A stretch of 64,000 bases of DNA from positions 507,001 to 571,000 of the forward strand of contig JAMPIV010005824.1 in the NCBI GenBank assembly GCA_024509875.1. Direction: 5' to 3'. A program made the position numbers and the translations under genes. Position 1 is the first letter of the stretch; each line of letters starts with the position of its first letter. This stretch comes from Oreohelix idahoensis (Eukaryota; Mollusca; Gastropoda; Stylommatophora; Oreohelicidae). Of the stretch, positions 11,843 to 23,132 are shown piece after piece. Under the pieces are notes generated by a model, which made no database searches, had not been told where the DNA came from, and was given only the letters and a program-made list of their open reading frames with translations.

Positions 11843-13318
11843 TTAAAATGGCAAAATAAATTTCTGTCTACGTGACACTGATGCAGCCACAAGCCCTCTT
11901 GCGCCCACTTCAACCGCCATGACCCTTGCACTGAATCCATCGTGTCTCAGATCTGCGGCCAGATCGCTATACTTGGCCGCTTTGAATGAATGTTGTTCGT
12001 CTAATCTGGATTCAAATGGCACGGTCAGTTCAATCAGTATGACCTGAAGCGTTGCTGAAGAATGAAGCACTATATCCGGCCGTCTCCGCGATTTCCTGAT
12101 ACTCTCTGGATATGCCCCCTGTCCAGGTAGGTCTACCGCCATCTCCCAGTCGTTTGCACAGTCAAGAAGAGATGGTAAACTGCTACCAGGTTTACTCGGT
12201 TTGGGGTGTGCTGACTTTCCTGCCCTCAGAAAGTATGTATTTGTGGTGTCTGGCCGGACTTTGCTATTCGCTTTCATTCTTGCCTGAACTATTGTCGCAG
12301 CAAGCTCATTTAGCACTTTGTTATGGCGCCAAGTGTATCGTCCTTGCCCTAATGCCACCTTACATGCTGAGAGCACGTGTTCAAGTGTCTGCCTCCCCTG
12401 GCACAGGGGGTACTGCTCATCATCTGACTTTCCCCATTTCACAAGGTTGGTGGCCGACGGCAGCAGGTCATACATTGATCTAACCACGAAGCTGAGCCTA
12501 AGAGGTGCCATATGCCATATATCATTCCATGTCAAGGATCTCTGCAGGGCTCCTTCCCATGTAGTCCATTGGCCTTGCTGGACCTGCTGCACTGCTTTTA
12601 GCAACCTCTTATCATTCTCAGCTCCTCGTATCTCCTGAACTACCATGTCTCTGCGTTCCCTGCTTGATGCCTTGGACCACCAGCGGATGTCACCATGCCC
12701 AAATCCCCGTCTATTCGTTTGAGTGTATCCGATTACCTCTCTCAGTTTGAGTGACTCTTCAGCAGCATCAACAGCTTCTTCCACTCTCCACTTCCTTCCC
12801 GTTTTCAGTGTGGGCTGAATGGAATTAACCACGTCATCAGCTGACTCGCGTAGCATCATTGCAAGCCTTGCTTTTCCAACTTTGTACTCTTCAACAACTG
12901 ACTTGAAGGGAAGCAGAAGTTTTGACTTTTTGCAGTACAGTGCTACATCTGACAGACCTGGTGGTACCCCTAGCCATTTTCTCATGAACTTGTTGACCTT
13001 CTGCTCTATAGCTTCCACTGTACTTGTGCTTATTTCATATATAAGCAGTGGCCACAGCAACTTCGGTATCAACATGAACTGGAGGCACCACAGTTTGAAC
13101 TTTCCCAGGAGTCTGCTTTGGTCTATGATCTGTAGTCCTCTGTCTGCCATTTCTATTGTCTGTTGCACTGCCTTTGAGTCTTTTAAAGAGGCATCGTACA
13201 CCCTGCCAAGACTTTTAACAGATTCCTCAATGACAGTAGGGATTCTTTGGCTGGAAACCGTGAATATGACCTCTGCTATCTTCCCTTTCCTGACTGATAG
13301 GCTTTCACCCTTCTCGAT
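11843..13318 (-). pseudogene. R2/HERO-type LINE, RT C-terminus and restriction-like endonuclease (5'-truncated)
   Basis: An uninterrupted minus-strand frame encodes the C-terminal part of a non-LTR retrotransposon of the restriction-like-endonuclease group. The RT core is missing. What remains is a long linker (KFMRKWLGVPP, a conserved RWW segment near 12670, and APLRLSFVVRSMYDLLPS), a zinc-knuckle remnant and a PD-(D/E)XK nuclease with RRPDIVL (about 12069-12084) followed by IELTVPFE and later VEVGARG. The knuckle reads YPLC...H...C, so its first Cys is lost. The frame is open back to about 13318, where homology ends, as expected of a 5'-truncated insertion. No true start codon is present. 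The nuclease would nick target DNA for target-primed reverse transcription. Confidence 0.85.
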
Positions 13319-13484
13319 ATTTCACGGCACCCAATTAAAGTGATATAGTTTTGATTTGATTCTTGAACGTTTTTAAGACGAGTCCTACTGCATATGTAAA
13401 AATTAATTCTGAGAATGCTAACGCAAGTACGACATTCAGTAGCGGTTTCATTTGCACATCTCTGGAACCCTAACCCTTCTCTTT

Positions 13485-13503
13485 CCCCCCCCCCCCCCCC
13501 CCC
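13485..13503. repeat. Homopolymer (C)19
   Basis: A run of 19 C, close to the 5' truncation point of the LINE. Its length is probably unreliable in assembly. Confidence 0.9.
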
Positions 13504-13624
13504 ACAACACAAAATGTGTGCATATTTTACACAAATCCCGAGCTGATTAGATTTGTTTAAATTTTTTTTTTTTAATTATATGGTAACAAAAATTCACAGT
13601 GACCAAATTGTCTGACTGGTAAGT

Positions 13625-13982
13625 TTTTTGTTTTTTTAACGTACACCCGCTATTACTCGAGGCGAAATCTCCAGTTGGTATATTTAACCTGAGACTGATA
13701 TTACGTGAGTATCCTTTTTTCCCTGTACGCTTACAGGTGTCCTCCCGCCATTCAGGCAGATACTCGCCGTCTTCGGAGGGTACCCATTAGAGCTGGGTCG
13801 GCTCAGGAGCCGTTCAGGTTATTCCAGTCCCTGGTCGATGACACTTTTTCAAACGTCTTCGCCAGGGGCTCGAATTATCCAAGTCCCGGTCGACGACACT
13901 CTTTCAAATGTCTTCGCCCGGGCTTGAACCTGGATCACCTGATCGCCAGCGCAGTATGGTAACCATTACACCAGCACTCCCG
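13625..13982 (-). mobile_element. tRNA-derived SINE, family 3
   Basis: On the minus strand it starts CCGGGAGTGCTGGTGTAATGG (A-box-like) and continues to GGTTCAAGCCC (B box). GACTGGTAAGT flanks it at 13614-13624 and 13983-13993, an 11-bp target duplication. Inside, a ~60-bp block (GTCGA.GACACT.TTTCAAA.GTCTTCGCC) is present twice in tandem. Confidence 0.75.
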
Positions 13983-14142
13983 GACTGGTAAGTAAATTTT
14001 AACTTGTATACAAGTTTGTATGCGCCTCTTCTCGCGTGGTTACTGAGCAATACCTGAAGATGGCTGCATAAATGCATGTGTAAAAAAGTAGAGTAGCCTA
14101 CATTCTGTACTAGTTAACATGAAAAGTAATAAAACATTTATG

Positions 14143-14549
14143 GCTGGGATATTTATTGATTAATTAATCGATTAATCAGTTACATGTATTAATCGATTAA
14201 TGGATAAAACTAATGTTAGTCCATTATTCCATTTTTAGCAATGTGTGTGTGTTTTGCTTACGTGCGAAACCATTTGCTGTGTTACTGTTAGAAGTTGGTG
14301 ATATGGCATTTGGCAAGTATGGTCAGTAATAATAAATTGTTTGTTTGTAAATTTTCAATATTTTCATTATATTTATATGACGATGCTGGCTTATAGCAAG
14401 TACGATAAATAAAGTCTCAAGTTATTTCAACAAATATGTTATTTAGGATGTTGTATAATTTATCATGTTGTTCAAAATTGATAGATTAATCATCGATTAA
14501 AGAAATCTGATTAATCAATTAAGATTTTCAAAACTCCATCTCAGCCCTA
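14143..14549. mobile_element. MITE-like element with inverted ends
   Basis: The left end GGCTGGGAT...TTGATTAATTAATCGATTAATCAG is mirrored at the right by CTGATTAATCAATTAAG...ATCTCAGCCCT. The interior is AT-rich and non-coding with more ATTAATCGATTAAT palindromes. The terminal AGGGCTG-type sequence resembles some hAT-derived MITEs. The flanking eight bases (AAACATTT / AAAAATAT) match only partly, so the class is uncertain. Confidence 0.45.
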
Positions 14550-15102
14550 AAAATATGACGTATTTTCCACCCTACTTACAGTGCTTCAAGTTTTGGTAGC
14601 TTACAAACTTTAAGATGTGTAGAACTTTGCAGCTTCAGTTTATTCATATTAACGTCGAGCTAACTTTAAAAAAAAAATTGAGTTTTAAACACTAATTATT
14701 GCAGTTGATACAATTTAATTGTTACCCTTGTAGGTAATGCTATAACACAATCATTAAATGGTATCAGTAAGGAATATACAGTTCATAGTTTTTCAAGCTG
14801 GAAAATTCAGATCACTGTACATCCAAAAAAGTGCAACTTTTATCTCAACCAGACGATCTACTTCCTGCAAACTTCTAAACAGAACGATGGAAAATTCAAA
14901 CTAAATTATATTATACTGCACTTCAAAGAAAAGATGGTTTTGCTTATGAATGCAGTTTACAAATGAAATGAATTTTAGTAACATACAAAAATTTCAAAGG
15001 AGGAATTACAAAAACTTTCTGCATATTTAGAAAGTGTGCTATCATACGCCAAGCTGTATGAGTGACACGAACTGGTCAAGTCTGTAAATTTTACATAATT
15101 CT

Positions 15103-15111
15103 CTGTGTGCG

Positions 15112-15159
<48 letters not shown>

Positions 15160-15165
15160 TGTGTG
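15103..15165. repeat. Microsatellite (GT)n/(GTGC)n
   Basis: GT repeats pass into about nine GTGC units. The Arg-Thr-His-Ala-type open frames on both strands are by-products of the repeat. Confidence 0.95.
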
Positions 15166-15326
15166 GATGGAAAGTATAGTTTGATTCAACTCAATGGTAT
15201 GAAATTGTCCTTCATAAGAGAACAATATAGTATGGGAAGTGGACATGGGGCACCAAAAGGAGACATCGCAACACTGAAAAATTCCAAAGGTCGGCTCAGC
15301 CAACGCACTATTCCCGTTTCAAAATA

Positions 15327-16550
15327 TACTGAAGCACATTAAAAACGCACCACTATTATATATACTGATGCCGAGAAGCTGGCAAAAAAAAGTGTGGGAA
15401 TGGATTTTCCCCGTGTTTGCCATGAGGTAGAGAGCGAATGGCTGCTGGAATGGAAAGTGCAAGATTCAACCCATGGGTGTGTGTACAGACTACATGAAAA
15501 CGATGAAAGTTACACGTGCAACACGATTCTCAACAGCTATGACCCTGAAAATGTGTACGCGTTGTGGCAGTATACTCGGTATAAAAAGGCCGTTGAGACA
15601 AAACACCTAGTACATGTGCTTGAAATGCCACGACTATCTGAAAACGACCGCCAACGAGCCATTGGTATGTTGGAGACCGGAATGAGCTCGCGGGCCATTG
15701 CCAGAAGGATGAATTGCCACCACAGCACTATTGTACGTCTCAATGAACGTTACGGAACCACTGGCAGTGCCCGGGATAGACTTCGGAGTGGCCAACCACG
15801 AGTTACTACCCCTGCGCAAGATCGTCATATTGTGCTGAGTCACCTAAGGAATTGACTCTCCCGGCAAGTCAAACAGCAAGAGCAATAGTGGGTAGACATG
15901 GGCAAGTCTCTCGAATGACAGTCATACGACGACTCAGAGATACAGGCCTTACTGCAAGACGACCTTATGTTGGGCCAAACTTGACTCACAGACATCGTTA
16001 GCAGCGCCTGCAATGGGCAGAGCAACATATCAGATGGACTAGACTGCAGTGGAATGCTGTCCTATTCACAGAAGAGAACATATTCAACATATCCTTTGCA
16101 GATGGACGTATGCGGATTTAGCGACGGTGTGAAGAGCGCTTTGCAGATTGCTGTGTCAACCGATTTCGAGGTGGCAGTATTCACATTTGGGGAGGATTCA
16201 GTTTTCACCATCGCTTGCCTCTTCACGTCTTCCGTGGAAATGTTAATGCTGTGACATATCGAGATGAGGTTCTGGATGCACTGGTTGCTCCTGCGTTCAC
16301 AATTTATCCAGACTTGCAGCTTCTCCAGCAGGATAACGCACGTGCATTTTTTTGTATTTTTGGTTTTCTCCCTTGCCTGCACAGAATGCAATGAATTTCA
16401 TAACAATCAAATGTACAAATTAATGACCAGCATGGATTCATAGGAAAATGAATAAAGATTCCAAATATGTAAACTTGTACACACTTATATTTACATTTCA
16501 CACTCTGTTCTTGGATTATACAGGTGGTGCGTTTTTAATGTGCTTCAGTA
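15327..16550 (+). mobile_element. Tc1-type DNA transposon, decayed
   Basis: Perfect 27-bp terminal inverted repeats (15327-15353 and 16524-16550, starting TACTGAAGCACATT) are flanked by TA on both sides (15325-15326 and 16551-16552), as expected for Tc1/mariner insertion. The element is 1224 bp, a little short for the family, because the 3' end of the transposase is missing. Perfect ends with a ruined gene suggest a copy that could still be moved by an active transposase elsewhere. Confidence 0.93.
15625..16355 (+). pseudogene. Tc1 transposase remnant
   Basis: The likely start is the Met of MPRLSENDRQRAIGMLETG at 15625, which opens the paired-like DNA-binding helix-turn-helix (GMSSRAIARRMNCHHSTI). 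The frame stops at 15853-15855. Similarity continues in other frames through ARAIVGRHGQVSRMTVIRRL, RWTRLQWNAVLFTEEN and IHIWGGFSF to LLQQDNARA near 16335. The first catalytic position reads E instead of the usual D (FTEEN for FTDES). The second Asp (QDN) is present. The segment carrying the third acidic residue is gone. Several stops and frameshifts make it non-functional. Confidence 0.88.
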
Positions 16551-16783
16551 TATAATGAACACAAATCAGAATTGGAGACAATGGGGGACAAATAATAAAT
16601 GCAAGAGACTGTCCGCCGTTAAGTACATAGATGATTGGACTGATGAAAAGGAAAATATATGAATCACGCACATAACACGAAGGATATTATACCTTGTATT
16701 ATAAATTTATTTCACAATTACAAAGAATATTATATCTGAAGTTTGTTTCACAATTATGTGCTCATTAAAACATGTTAAAGTTA

Positions 16784-18958
16784 TAGCACGTTTCACTAGC
16801 TTTGCCCAACTTCAAAATGCTATATCTCAGCGAATATATAACGCATATAAGTGAAATTTTGTGTGTGAATTTGAAATGGTATAGACCCTATGAATTAAAT
16901 TTTTCATTAAAATGCGGCCATTGGTTTCATTTTTTGTTTCTTTGCGATATAATATAAAATCCTACTTGCCAGCACACATCACACACACACATATTGAAAT
17001 GTCTACAGTAAATTATACGACCTCATTTGCACATTTTTGGTTTATCAAGCAATTGGCATGATTTTTGCGTGAAATTGCACTTCTTGAACATAAAACAGTT
17101 TATATCCGGTTTTACGCACACATTGTCAATCAGTGGCGTGTCTACAAAAAGTATTGTGTGGCTAAGTAGGAAAAATGAGTCTGCGAGTACATGTTATGAC
17201 ATTACAGGAAATCACAAATAGGATTTTTAAGTATTTCTGCAATGAAGCTACTCGAGGAAAACTATATCATTCTATTTCAAACCCACAAAAGAGGACTATT
17301 CATGCCTTGGGGATAAGCAAACGATCATTGCACCGCTGGATAGCGACATCTGAAATTTGTAATTCCAGTGTTTTACAAACGAAAAATAGGCCAAGAGTGG
17401 TGGATAATTTTGACAGAGAATTGATCCGCAGAGAAATTTGCAATATGTTTCTCAATAATGAGGCAGTGACTTTAAGGAAATTGAAAATTTGGTTAAGAAA
17501 GAATAATGACATTGATATTTCCAAATCTACGCCATGGAGGACTATTAGGAGTTTGGGATTCAATTTTAGAAAATATGTTGGTGGTAGAAACCTTATTTGT
17601 GAGAAGCCTCATATAGTTGCAATGAGAAGCAAATATTTACGCGAGGTCAGAGAAATGAGAAGAGATTGTTATGATTTTGTGTATTTAGATGAAACTTGGA
17701 TCAATGCGCACCACAGTAATGAACGAGAATGGCAATCATCTGATGGGACAACTAAGAGACTAGTACCAAGCAGCAAAGGACAGCGACTAATAATTGCACA
17801 TGCAGGAAGCAGCCATCATGGGCTTCTAAATAATACTGAACTCACATGTGTTTCAAAATCCACAGATAATAGAGATGAATGGCAAGATATTTCAAGATTG
17901 GATTGTGAATCATGTACTTCCTTCCTTGGATAGACCGTAGTGTTTGATAATGGACAATGCTGCATATCACAACGTTGTGGCACCAGAAGATAAAGTTCCT
18001 GATTCATCAAGTACTAAAGATGTGATAAAGATTTGGCTGACCAAAAACGACATTCCATTCAACGAAATGTCCCTGAAGCCTGAATTACTTGGAATTGTAA
18101 AAAAGACACAGCATACAAAGATATTTCACATAGACAAGGCAATCCATGAAGATGGTCACAGATGTTTAAGATTGCCTCCTTACCATTCTCACTTAAACCC
18201 AATAGAATTAGTCTGGGCTAAAATTAAGGAACAGGTAGCAACAGAAAATAGAACGTTCAATTTAAAAGATGTTGAAATAATTACATAAGCCGCCATCTCC
18301 AATATAGCCAGGGATTATTGGAAGAAATGTGAGCACCATGTGTTACAAGAGGAAGGGGAATATTGGAAGAATGATGGTTTGTCCTTCATTCAGCCGAGAT
18401 TGATTATCAATTTCTCAGAGACATCTGATTATGATTCGGATGAAGTTTAATTTCTTTAAAGATGACCTTACCGTTATTTACAAGCACATTAGAGGAGCAA
18501 CGTTCCATTATGATATTTATGAACCGCAAAGAGGTGATACCTATTGAAATAATTAGATCAATGAAGGTCCAGTTTGGTAGCGCATTAAATGTCAATGACA
18601 AACAATGTCACGAGTATCTCCCATGCAGATCATTTAAGAAATCATCTTCAACAGGTATTCATATGCAAACGTGATGGCCACATTATTGTAATAGTAGACA
18701 CGCCTATGCCTATTCAATTCACAAAATCTGTGACTGAAGTGGTAAAATTTCTTTTCTCGATACACAATAATTAGTATGCCGACAAAGATCAAAGGATTTC
18801 ATCCGTTTATGGGAACTGGACAAGATGCACAGATATAAAGTATATATTTGTTGGGTCTAACCCAATATAACATAGTATGCGAAAAATGGCATTAATACGT
18901 TCGACGGTTAATCAGATAATTACATTTGAAGTTGGGCAAAGCTAGTGAAACGTGCTAT
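16784..18958 (+). mobile_element. IS630/Tc1/mariner-type transposon with long D-E spacing
   Basis: Perfect 33-bp terminal inverted repeats (16784-16816 and 18926-18958, beginning TAGCACGTTTCACTAGC) are flanked by TA on both sides. The 2175-bp element carries one transposase gene interrupted by a few lesions. The layout and spacing recall the DD82E group described as Sailor. It lies 233 bp after the Tc1 element and the two share no end sequence. Confidence 0.9.
17175..18450 (+). pseudogene. DDE transposase, D-to-E spacing of 83 residues
   Basis: The first frame (17175-17933) has a helix-turn-helix region (IHALGISKRSLHRWIAT) and the first catalytic Asp in FVYLDETW near 17690. After a frameshift near 17870-17900 and a stop, the next frame carries MDNAAYH (second Asp, near 17952) and LPPYHSHLNPIELVWAKIK (catalytic Glu near 18209). 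I count 83 residues between the second Asp and the Glu, far from the 34 of Tc1. A TAA at 18286 interrupts the C-terminus, which otherwise continues in frame to DSDEV and a stop near 18450. All three acidic residues remain, so few changes separate it from an intact gene. It would cut and paste the element at TA sites. Confidence 0.85.
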
Positions 18959-19109
18959 AAATGCAGAAATATTATAGCAATTTTTTAGCACATTATTTAT
19001 TTGTCTTACACAACATATATGATATAAAGCAATTTATGTCCATGCACGTGACTGGAAAATAAATGAAATAAAAAGATAACAAGTCCAACATAAAAATAAA
19101 TATTCTGCA

Positions 19110-19460
19110 GAGAAAACTCCGATGTCAAGACTGGCCCATTTTATGGCTCAGAAATATGGAGAATAACACGATGACAACCGACAGATACAGACTTTCATAA
19201 CAGGGTGCTAGAGTAGAATAGAAAGATCGATATGGTTTTTACAAGATGACCAATGTAACGCTGATTGAAAGAACCAAACAAATATCAGTGGTGCAACAGG
19301 TGACAAGAGGATACTGGCACTAGATAAGACTCAAACTTAGGAGACTAGATGGCGTGTTGCATGCTAACAAGTGTTATGGAATAAGCAGAGTAAGGGAAAC
19401 AGAAGAAGATCGACAATCCTATGCAGCAGGGAGTTGGAGGCAGTCATGAAAGGGATTTTA
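19110..19460 (+). mobile_element. Degenerate LINE 3'-end fragment
   Basis: Broken frames give YGSEIWRIT near the start and RELEAVMK near the end. These are spaced like the end of the LINE-X-type protein (YGAECWR...TWRRTVEAEM) seen at 32.0 and 35.6 kb. Many stops are present. Confidence 0.45.
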
Positions 19461-20207
19461 AAAAGACATTTCTTCTTTCGTCTTCTTCTGCGTTCGTTCT
19501 GAAAAGGACGTTTGTTACGTTGTGTCGCCGTTTACAGCACAGCTGCGAAATTTGCGCCTTTCAGCCCGACACATCCGGTTTCAGTTAGGCATTTTTGGGA
19601 CCGGGTTAGCCTTCCCTCTTCGATCCCTACTCTCTCAGCCAGACTGCAGTGATGCAGCCTGTTTCCAGGACCACCACTTGGAGGTGGAGTAGGGTCTTGG
19701 TCAGCTCTGGGTCACTGACCCTGACGCAAGCAGTCAAGCTATGGATCGCTGACTGTATTTATCACTGTTGCTGCGTCTTCGGTTCCAAAGAGACATTTAA
19801 AGACCTTGAGCAGATGCACAGAACAACAATGCTTGGCGTAATTTTTCTGAAGTCGTGTGCACCAGAGGCAGCTAAAGTGTAATGAATTGATAAAAGTGCA
19901 CACCAGATTACACAGCCGCTTCTTACTCACTGCACTCTTATAAAGTACCTTATATTCAATCATGTGCACACAAAAATATGCAATAAAAAATATACTTATA
20001 TACACAAACTCAAACTCCTCGCAAACAAATATATACATACTCACAAACACAAACTCGCGTAAAATAATATATACATAAATGCAGACGCACAAGCCCGTGC
20101 AAAAAAAATAAATGCATTCACATAAACACAAACTTATGCCAATAAAAGTACACAAACACATTCATCCATCATTGCCATTATCCCATTTCCTTAAAGGTGG
20201 AACATAA

Positions 20208-20535
20208 AACTGTTGTTCGTCACTGAATAGCTGCAAGTATTGTTCCCCAACCGAATAGGTGTAACTGTTGCTCGCCATTGAATAGTGGAACTATTGCTCG
20301 CCATTGAATATTTGCAAATGTTACTAATCATTGAATAGCTGCAACTGTTGCTCGCCATTGATTAGTTGCAACTTCACGACCACTGAATAGTTGTCATTGT
20401 TGCTCGCCATCGAACAACTGCAACTGTTGCTACACATGAATATATGTAGCTCTGACACGCCGTTAAATAGCTGTAGCTGTTACTCGCAAATGAATAGTTG
20501 CAGCTGTAGCTCTCCATTGAATAGCTGCATCGCCT
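20208..20535. repeat. Degenerate minisatellite, ~29-bp unit
   Basis: About eleven imperfect units of the type TTGCTCGCCATTGAATAGCTGCAACTG run in tandem, with substitutions and small indels between units. Open frames on both strands here (Cys/Leu/Ser-rich) are by-products. Confidence 0.85.
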
Positions 20536-20559
20536 ACGATTCCTATTTTGGGCCATCTT

Positions 20560-21500
20560 CTTCTGCGCTGTTCATGAGATCCTGGTTGCTATGTTTTTTC
20601 TTTCTAACTGTTCTTTTTCACGTTCTCTTTGGACTTCACACTCTTAATTTTCCAGTGAGTTGCGGTCAAGAACAAATCTAGTTAAACTGGCTGGTTATCT
20701 CCTGCGATTATGCCTTGCCCATCTGCCATTTGTCTCAATAATCTTCAGCTGTACGTTCCTTGTTTTGTCCTCATTTCAAGTTTTGTATTACTTATTACAC
20801 GTCGGTATTTGATACAGAGGATGAGACGAGAGCATCGGTTGGCAAATTCATTCTCATGCCACGCTTCTCAACCACAGAGTAAGGCAGATTTTAATTTCGT
20901 GTGAAACGTTATAAGTAAACTGCCAAAACATGAAGGGGAAGTAATTATGTTGTAGTCTTTCTGCTGCGCATCCTGGTGATGGCATTAATGCTGCAGCTAT
21001 TACGTTCCTTTCCGTTCCAAGTTCATTGGATTATTTTGTAGTCAAGCTTACCACAACTTATGGTCAATGGTCAATGTACCGTGAAAAAAAATTTGAAAGA
21101 CTTGAGTGCTCTTTTAATGGATGCTCAATTTAGCTTTCACTGTGCAATGAGCTCCTTTTCCATATTTTCCAAAAGCTGGCGGGATTTTATTTTCATTGTT
21201 GGTTACCGACGTTTCATTAACACAATTTATATAAGTGGATTTTCCTTAGAAAGAGCTGTCGAGCACTATATTTAGATCATAGAGTGGAAGGCGTATCTTG
21301 GCACTGGCAAAGTATACATATATACTGGTGACAAGTCACGTTATTGGAAATATGGAGTTATGATACATGTTACATTTCTGCTGCGCAGACTTAATCATCA
21401 GCTTACATAAGTACAACAATATTCCAATACTGTATACATTTTCAGATGGTAATACTCTACAATGCAGCGTTTACTAAAAAGAAATAATTCAATATTTACA
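20560..21500. other. No feature recognised
   Basis: T-rich on the plus strand in places, without a supported exon or named repeat. Confidence 0.3.
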
Positions 21501-21527
21501 TTTTAGAGAGAAAATTCACCAGTGCCC

Positions 21528-21812
21528 CAGTGGCGTATTTAGGCTGGAAGGGATTTAGGTTTCAGCCCCTCTCTACAGCGTTTACGTAATATGTGCTAAG
21601 TGGTTCAAAAGATCTTTTTTCGTTTCCTATAACAGTGAATTATATACTTATTTAGGAGGCTGTTCATTCATCTTTTAAACATACCCAGTATAAATTAGTT
21701 CACCAAATAAATAAATAACTTATCGGGGGAATGGGGTCTTCCAAAATTTAAACCCCCGAAATAGCGCCTCACACTGGGATAGCCTACTGAAAATAAAGTA
21801 GACACGCCACTG
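21528..21812. mobile_element. Possible hAT-like non-autonomous element
   Basis: The left end CCAGTGGCGTATTTAGGCT is mirrored by ...AGTAGACACGCCACTGAG at the right. CAGTGGCGT-type ends are common in hAT elements. No matching 8-bp target duplication was found, so this is tentative. Confidence 0.35.
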
Positions 21813-22179
21813 AGAAGTCTTATGACAAGTAGTCAGCAAAAGTCTTCTTTTACCTCCTTTCTCCCTCCTTATCTCAACTTCATATTCTGCATCAGCGGGG
21901 TTTTTTTTTTTTCTTTTTTCTTTAGTCTATGTTTTAAATCTCCTCTTTCTTCTTTTCCTCCTGACTCCCGTCAAATAAAAACTCAGTGTAGTCACATCAA
22001 CCAAGGTAGCAGAAGTTGTGTCTATTTTACGTCCTCAGGAATATAATCAAATCTTCCACATTAAATTTTTTATTACACTTGAGTTATAAATTATCAAGCA
22101 AGTCTCATGATGAAAAGATGTAAATAAATGATCTATATACTACTCGTATCTACACTTGACACGTTTAACACTTCATACA

Positions 22180-22440
22180 TAGTCCAAAATCCTTTAGCAG
22201 AATAATGTCATCATGACCATCACTTTCCTTGTTGCACTTTATGGCGCAGGGAGCCACTACTGCAGCTGGATCTTCTCGCAGAAAACCTGAACAAGCATTC
22301 ACGTGCTCTTGCAGCGGTCTTTTCTGTGGTAATATGTTGTATATGATGAGGCTACCAGCCTCATGCAAAACCTCAAATTAATCACCTTGTACGACATGCT
22401 TGTGTGAACAGTGTGGCCATATTCTTTCTCTGTCTAATCA
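22180..22440 (-). repeat. Dispersed repeat family D, copy
   Basis: On the minus strand it has AAGCATGTCGTACAAGG, TTTTGCATGAGGCTGGTAGCC and GACCGCTGCAAGAGCACGTG, matching the core of the family at 41.0 kb. It lies about 430 bp or more beyond the end of the host gene's coding part. Confidence 0.55.
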
Positions 22441-22506
22441 GAGACCCCCCCGCACTACATGTGGCTTAGCAGATATTGTACTAAGATAACATCATATCAA
22501 GCCCTT

Positions 22507-22512
22507 TTATTC
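22507..22512 (-). promoter_or_regulatory. Candidate polyadenylation signal of the host gene
   Basis: AATAAA on the minus strand, about 360 bases after the stop codon of the host gene. Only the motif and position support it. Confidence 0.25.
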
Positions 22513-22609
22513 TCTCCCCCTCCTCCAGGAATAAAGAGCTGCAACTCTTGCTTCCCACCGGTTTCTGTTTCAAACCGTCTTCTGACGTTTGTTAAGCCAT
22601 TGCTTCTTC

Positions 22610-22750
22610 TTCTTCTTTGACGTTCGCTCTCAGATAACTACATCTGTTATAAAGCTGGCAGTCAGTCAAGCCAATGCGTGTTCTTCTTTGACGTTCGCTC
22701 TCAAATAACTACATCTGTTATAAAGCTGGCAGTCAGTCAAGCCAATGCGA
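22610..22750. repeat. Tandem duplication, two ~71-bp units
   Basis: TTCTTCTTTGACGTTCGCTC... at about 22610 is repeated at 22681 with one obvious difference (CTCAGATAAC versus CTCAAATAAC). It lies in the region expected to hold the host gene's 3' UTR. Confidence 0.9.
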
Positions 22751-22872
22751 TTCTGTTTAACTTGGCTACATGAACTACCTTTTACCCCGCGGTGTTAAAT
22801 AACGTAATGAATACTAAGTGGGCGTGCTCACAGTTCCTTTTTAAGTATATGAATCACAATGGTTGTAAGAGT

Positions 22873-23132
22873 CTAGATTAGTGAAGGATGTTGTTCTAAA
22901 ACTTCAGTGGAAGTGCGTTCCTCGTCTAATGCGCACACGAGCAAGGACCGAAAGTAGCTCTCTCTTCGCTGCCATTTTCTTGCTTCCTTTTTGGCACTGC
23001 TGGCTTCCTCACGAGACTCTAAAACACGCACTTCATTTTCAATAGCCCAGGTCTCCAAGCGTAAGTTTTTTTGGAACAGCTCTCTGAGTTCACGTTCTGT
23101 AGCCATTGCTGCTGGTGCTGAAGCTCTTCGAG
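22873..23132 (-). CDS. Host gene, terminal coding exon (exon 4 of those in window)
   Basis: The acceptor TTTCCTCAG precedes 23132. The exon completes an Ala codon (G|CT) left open by the previous exon and runs 86 codons to TAG at 22873-22875. It encodes an Ala-rich hinge, then a charged, probably helical or coiled-coil stretch with heptad-like Leu/Ile/Val and many Glu, Lys and Arg (ERELRELFQKNLRLETWAIE, then ESREEASSAKKEARKWQRRE). It ends VLEQHPSLI. A Met inside the exon could tempt a start call, but the splice acceptor, the phase match and the upstream exons argue against it. The function is unknown. A coiled coil suggests self-association or binding to a partner. Confidence 0.75.

Noticed and set aside
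12112..13343. Several plus-strand frames of 106-174 residues
   Set aside because: They are antisense to the R2/HERO-type LINE frame, which has recognisable motifs.
15091..15342. Arg-Thr-His-Ala and Cys-Val-Arg-Ala repeat peptides
   Set aside because: They are translations of the (GT)n/(GTGC)n microsatellite.
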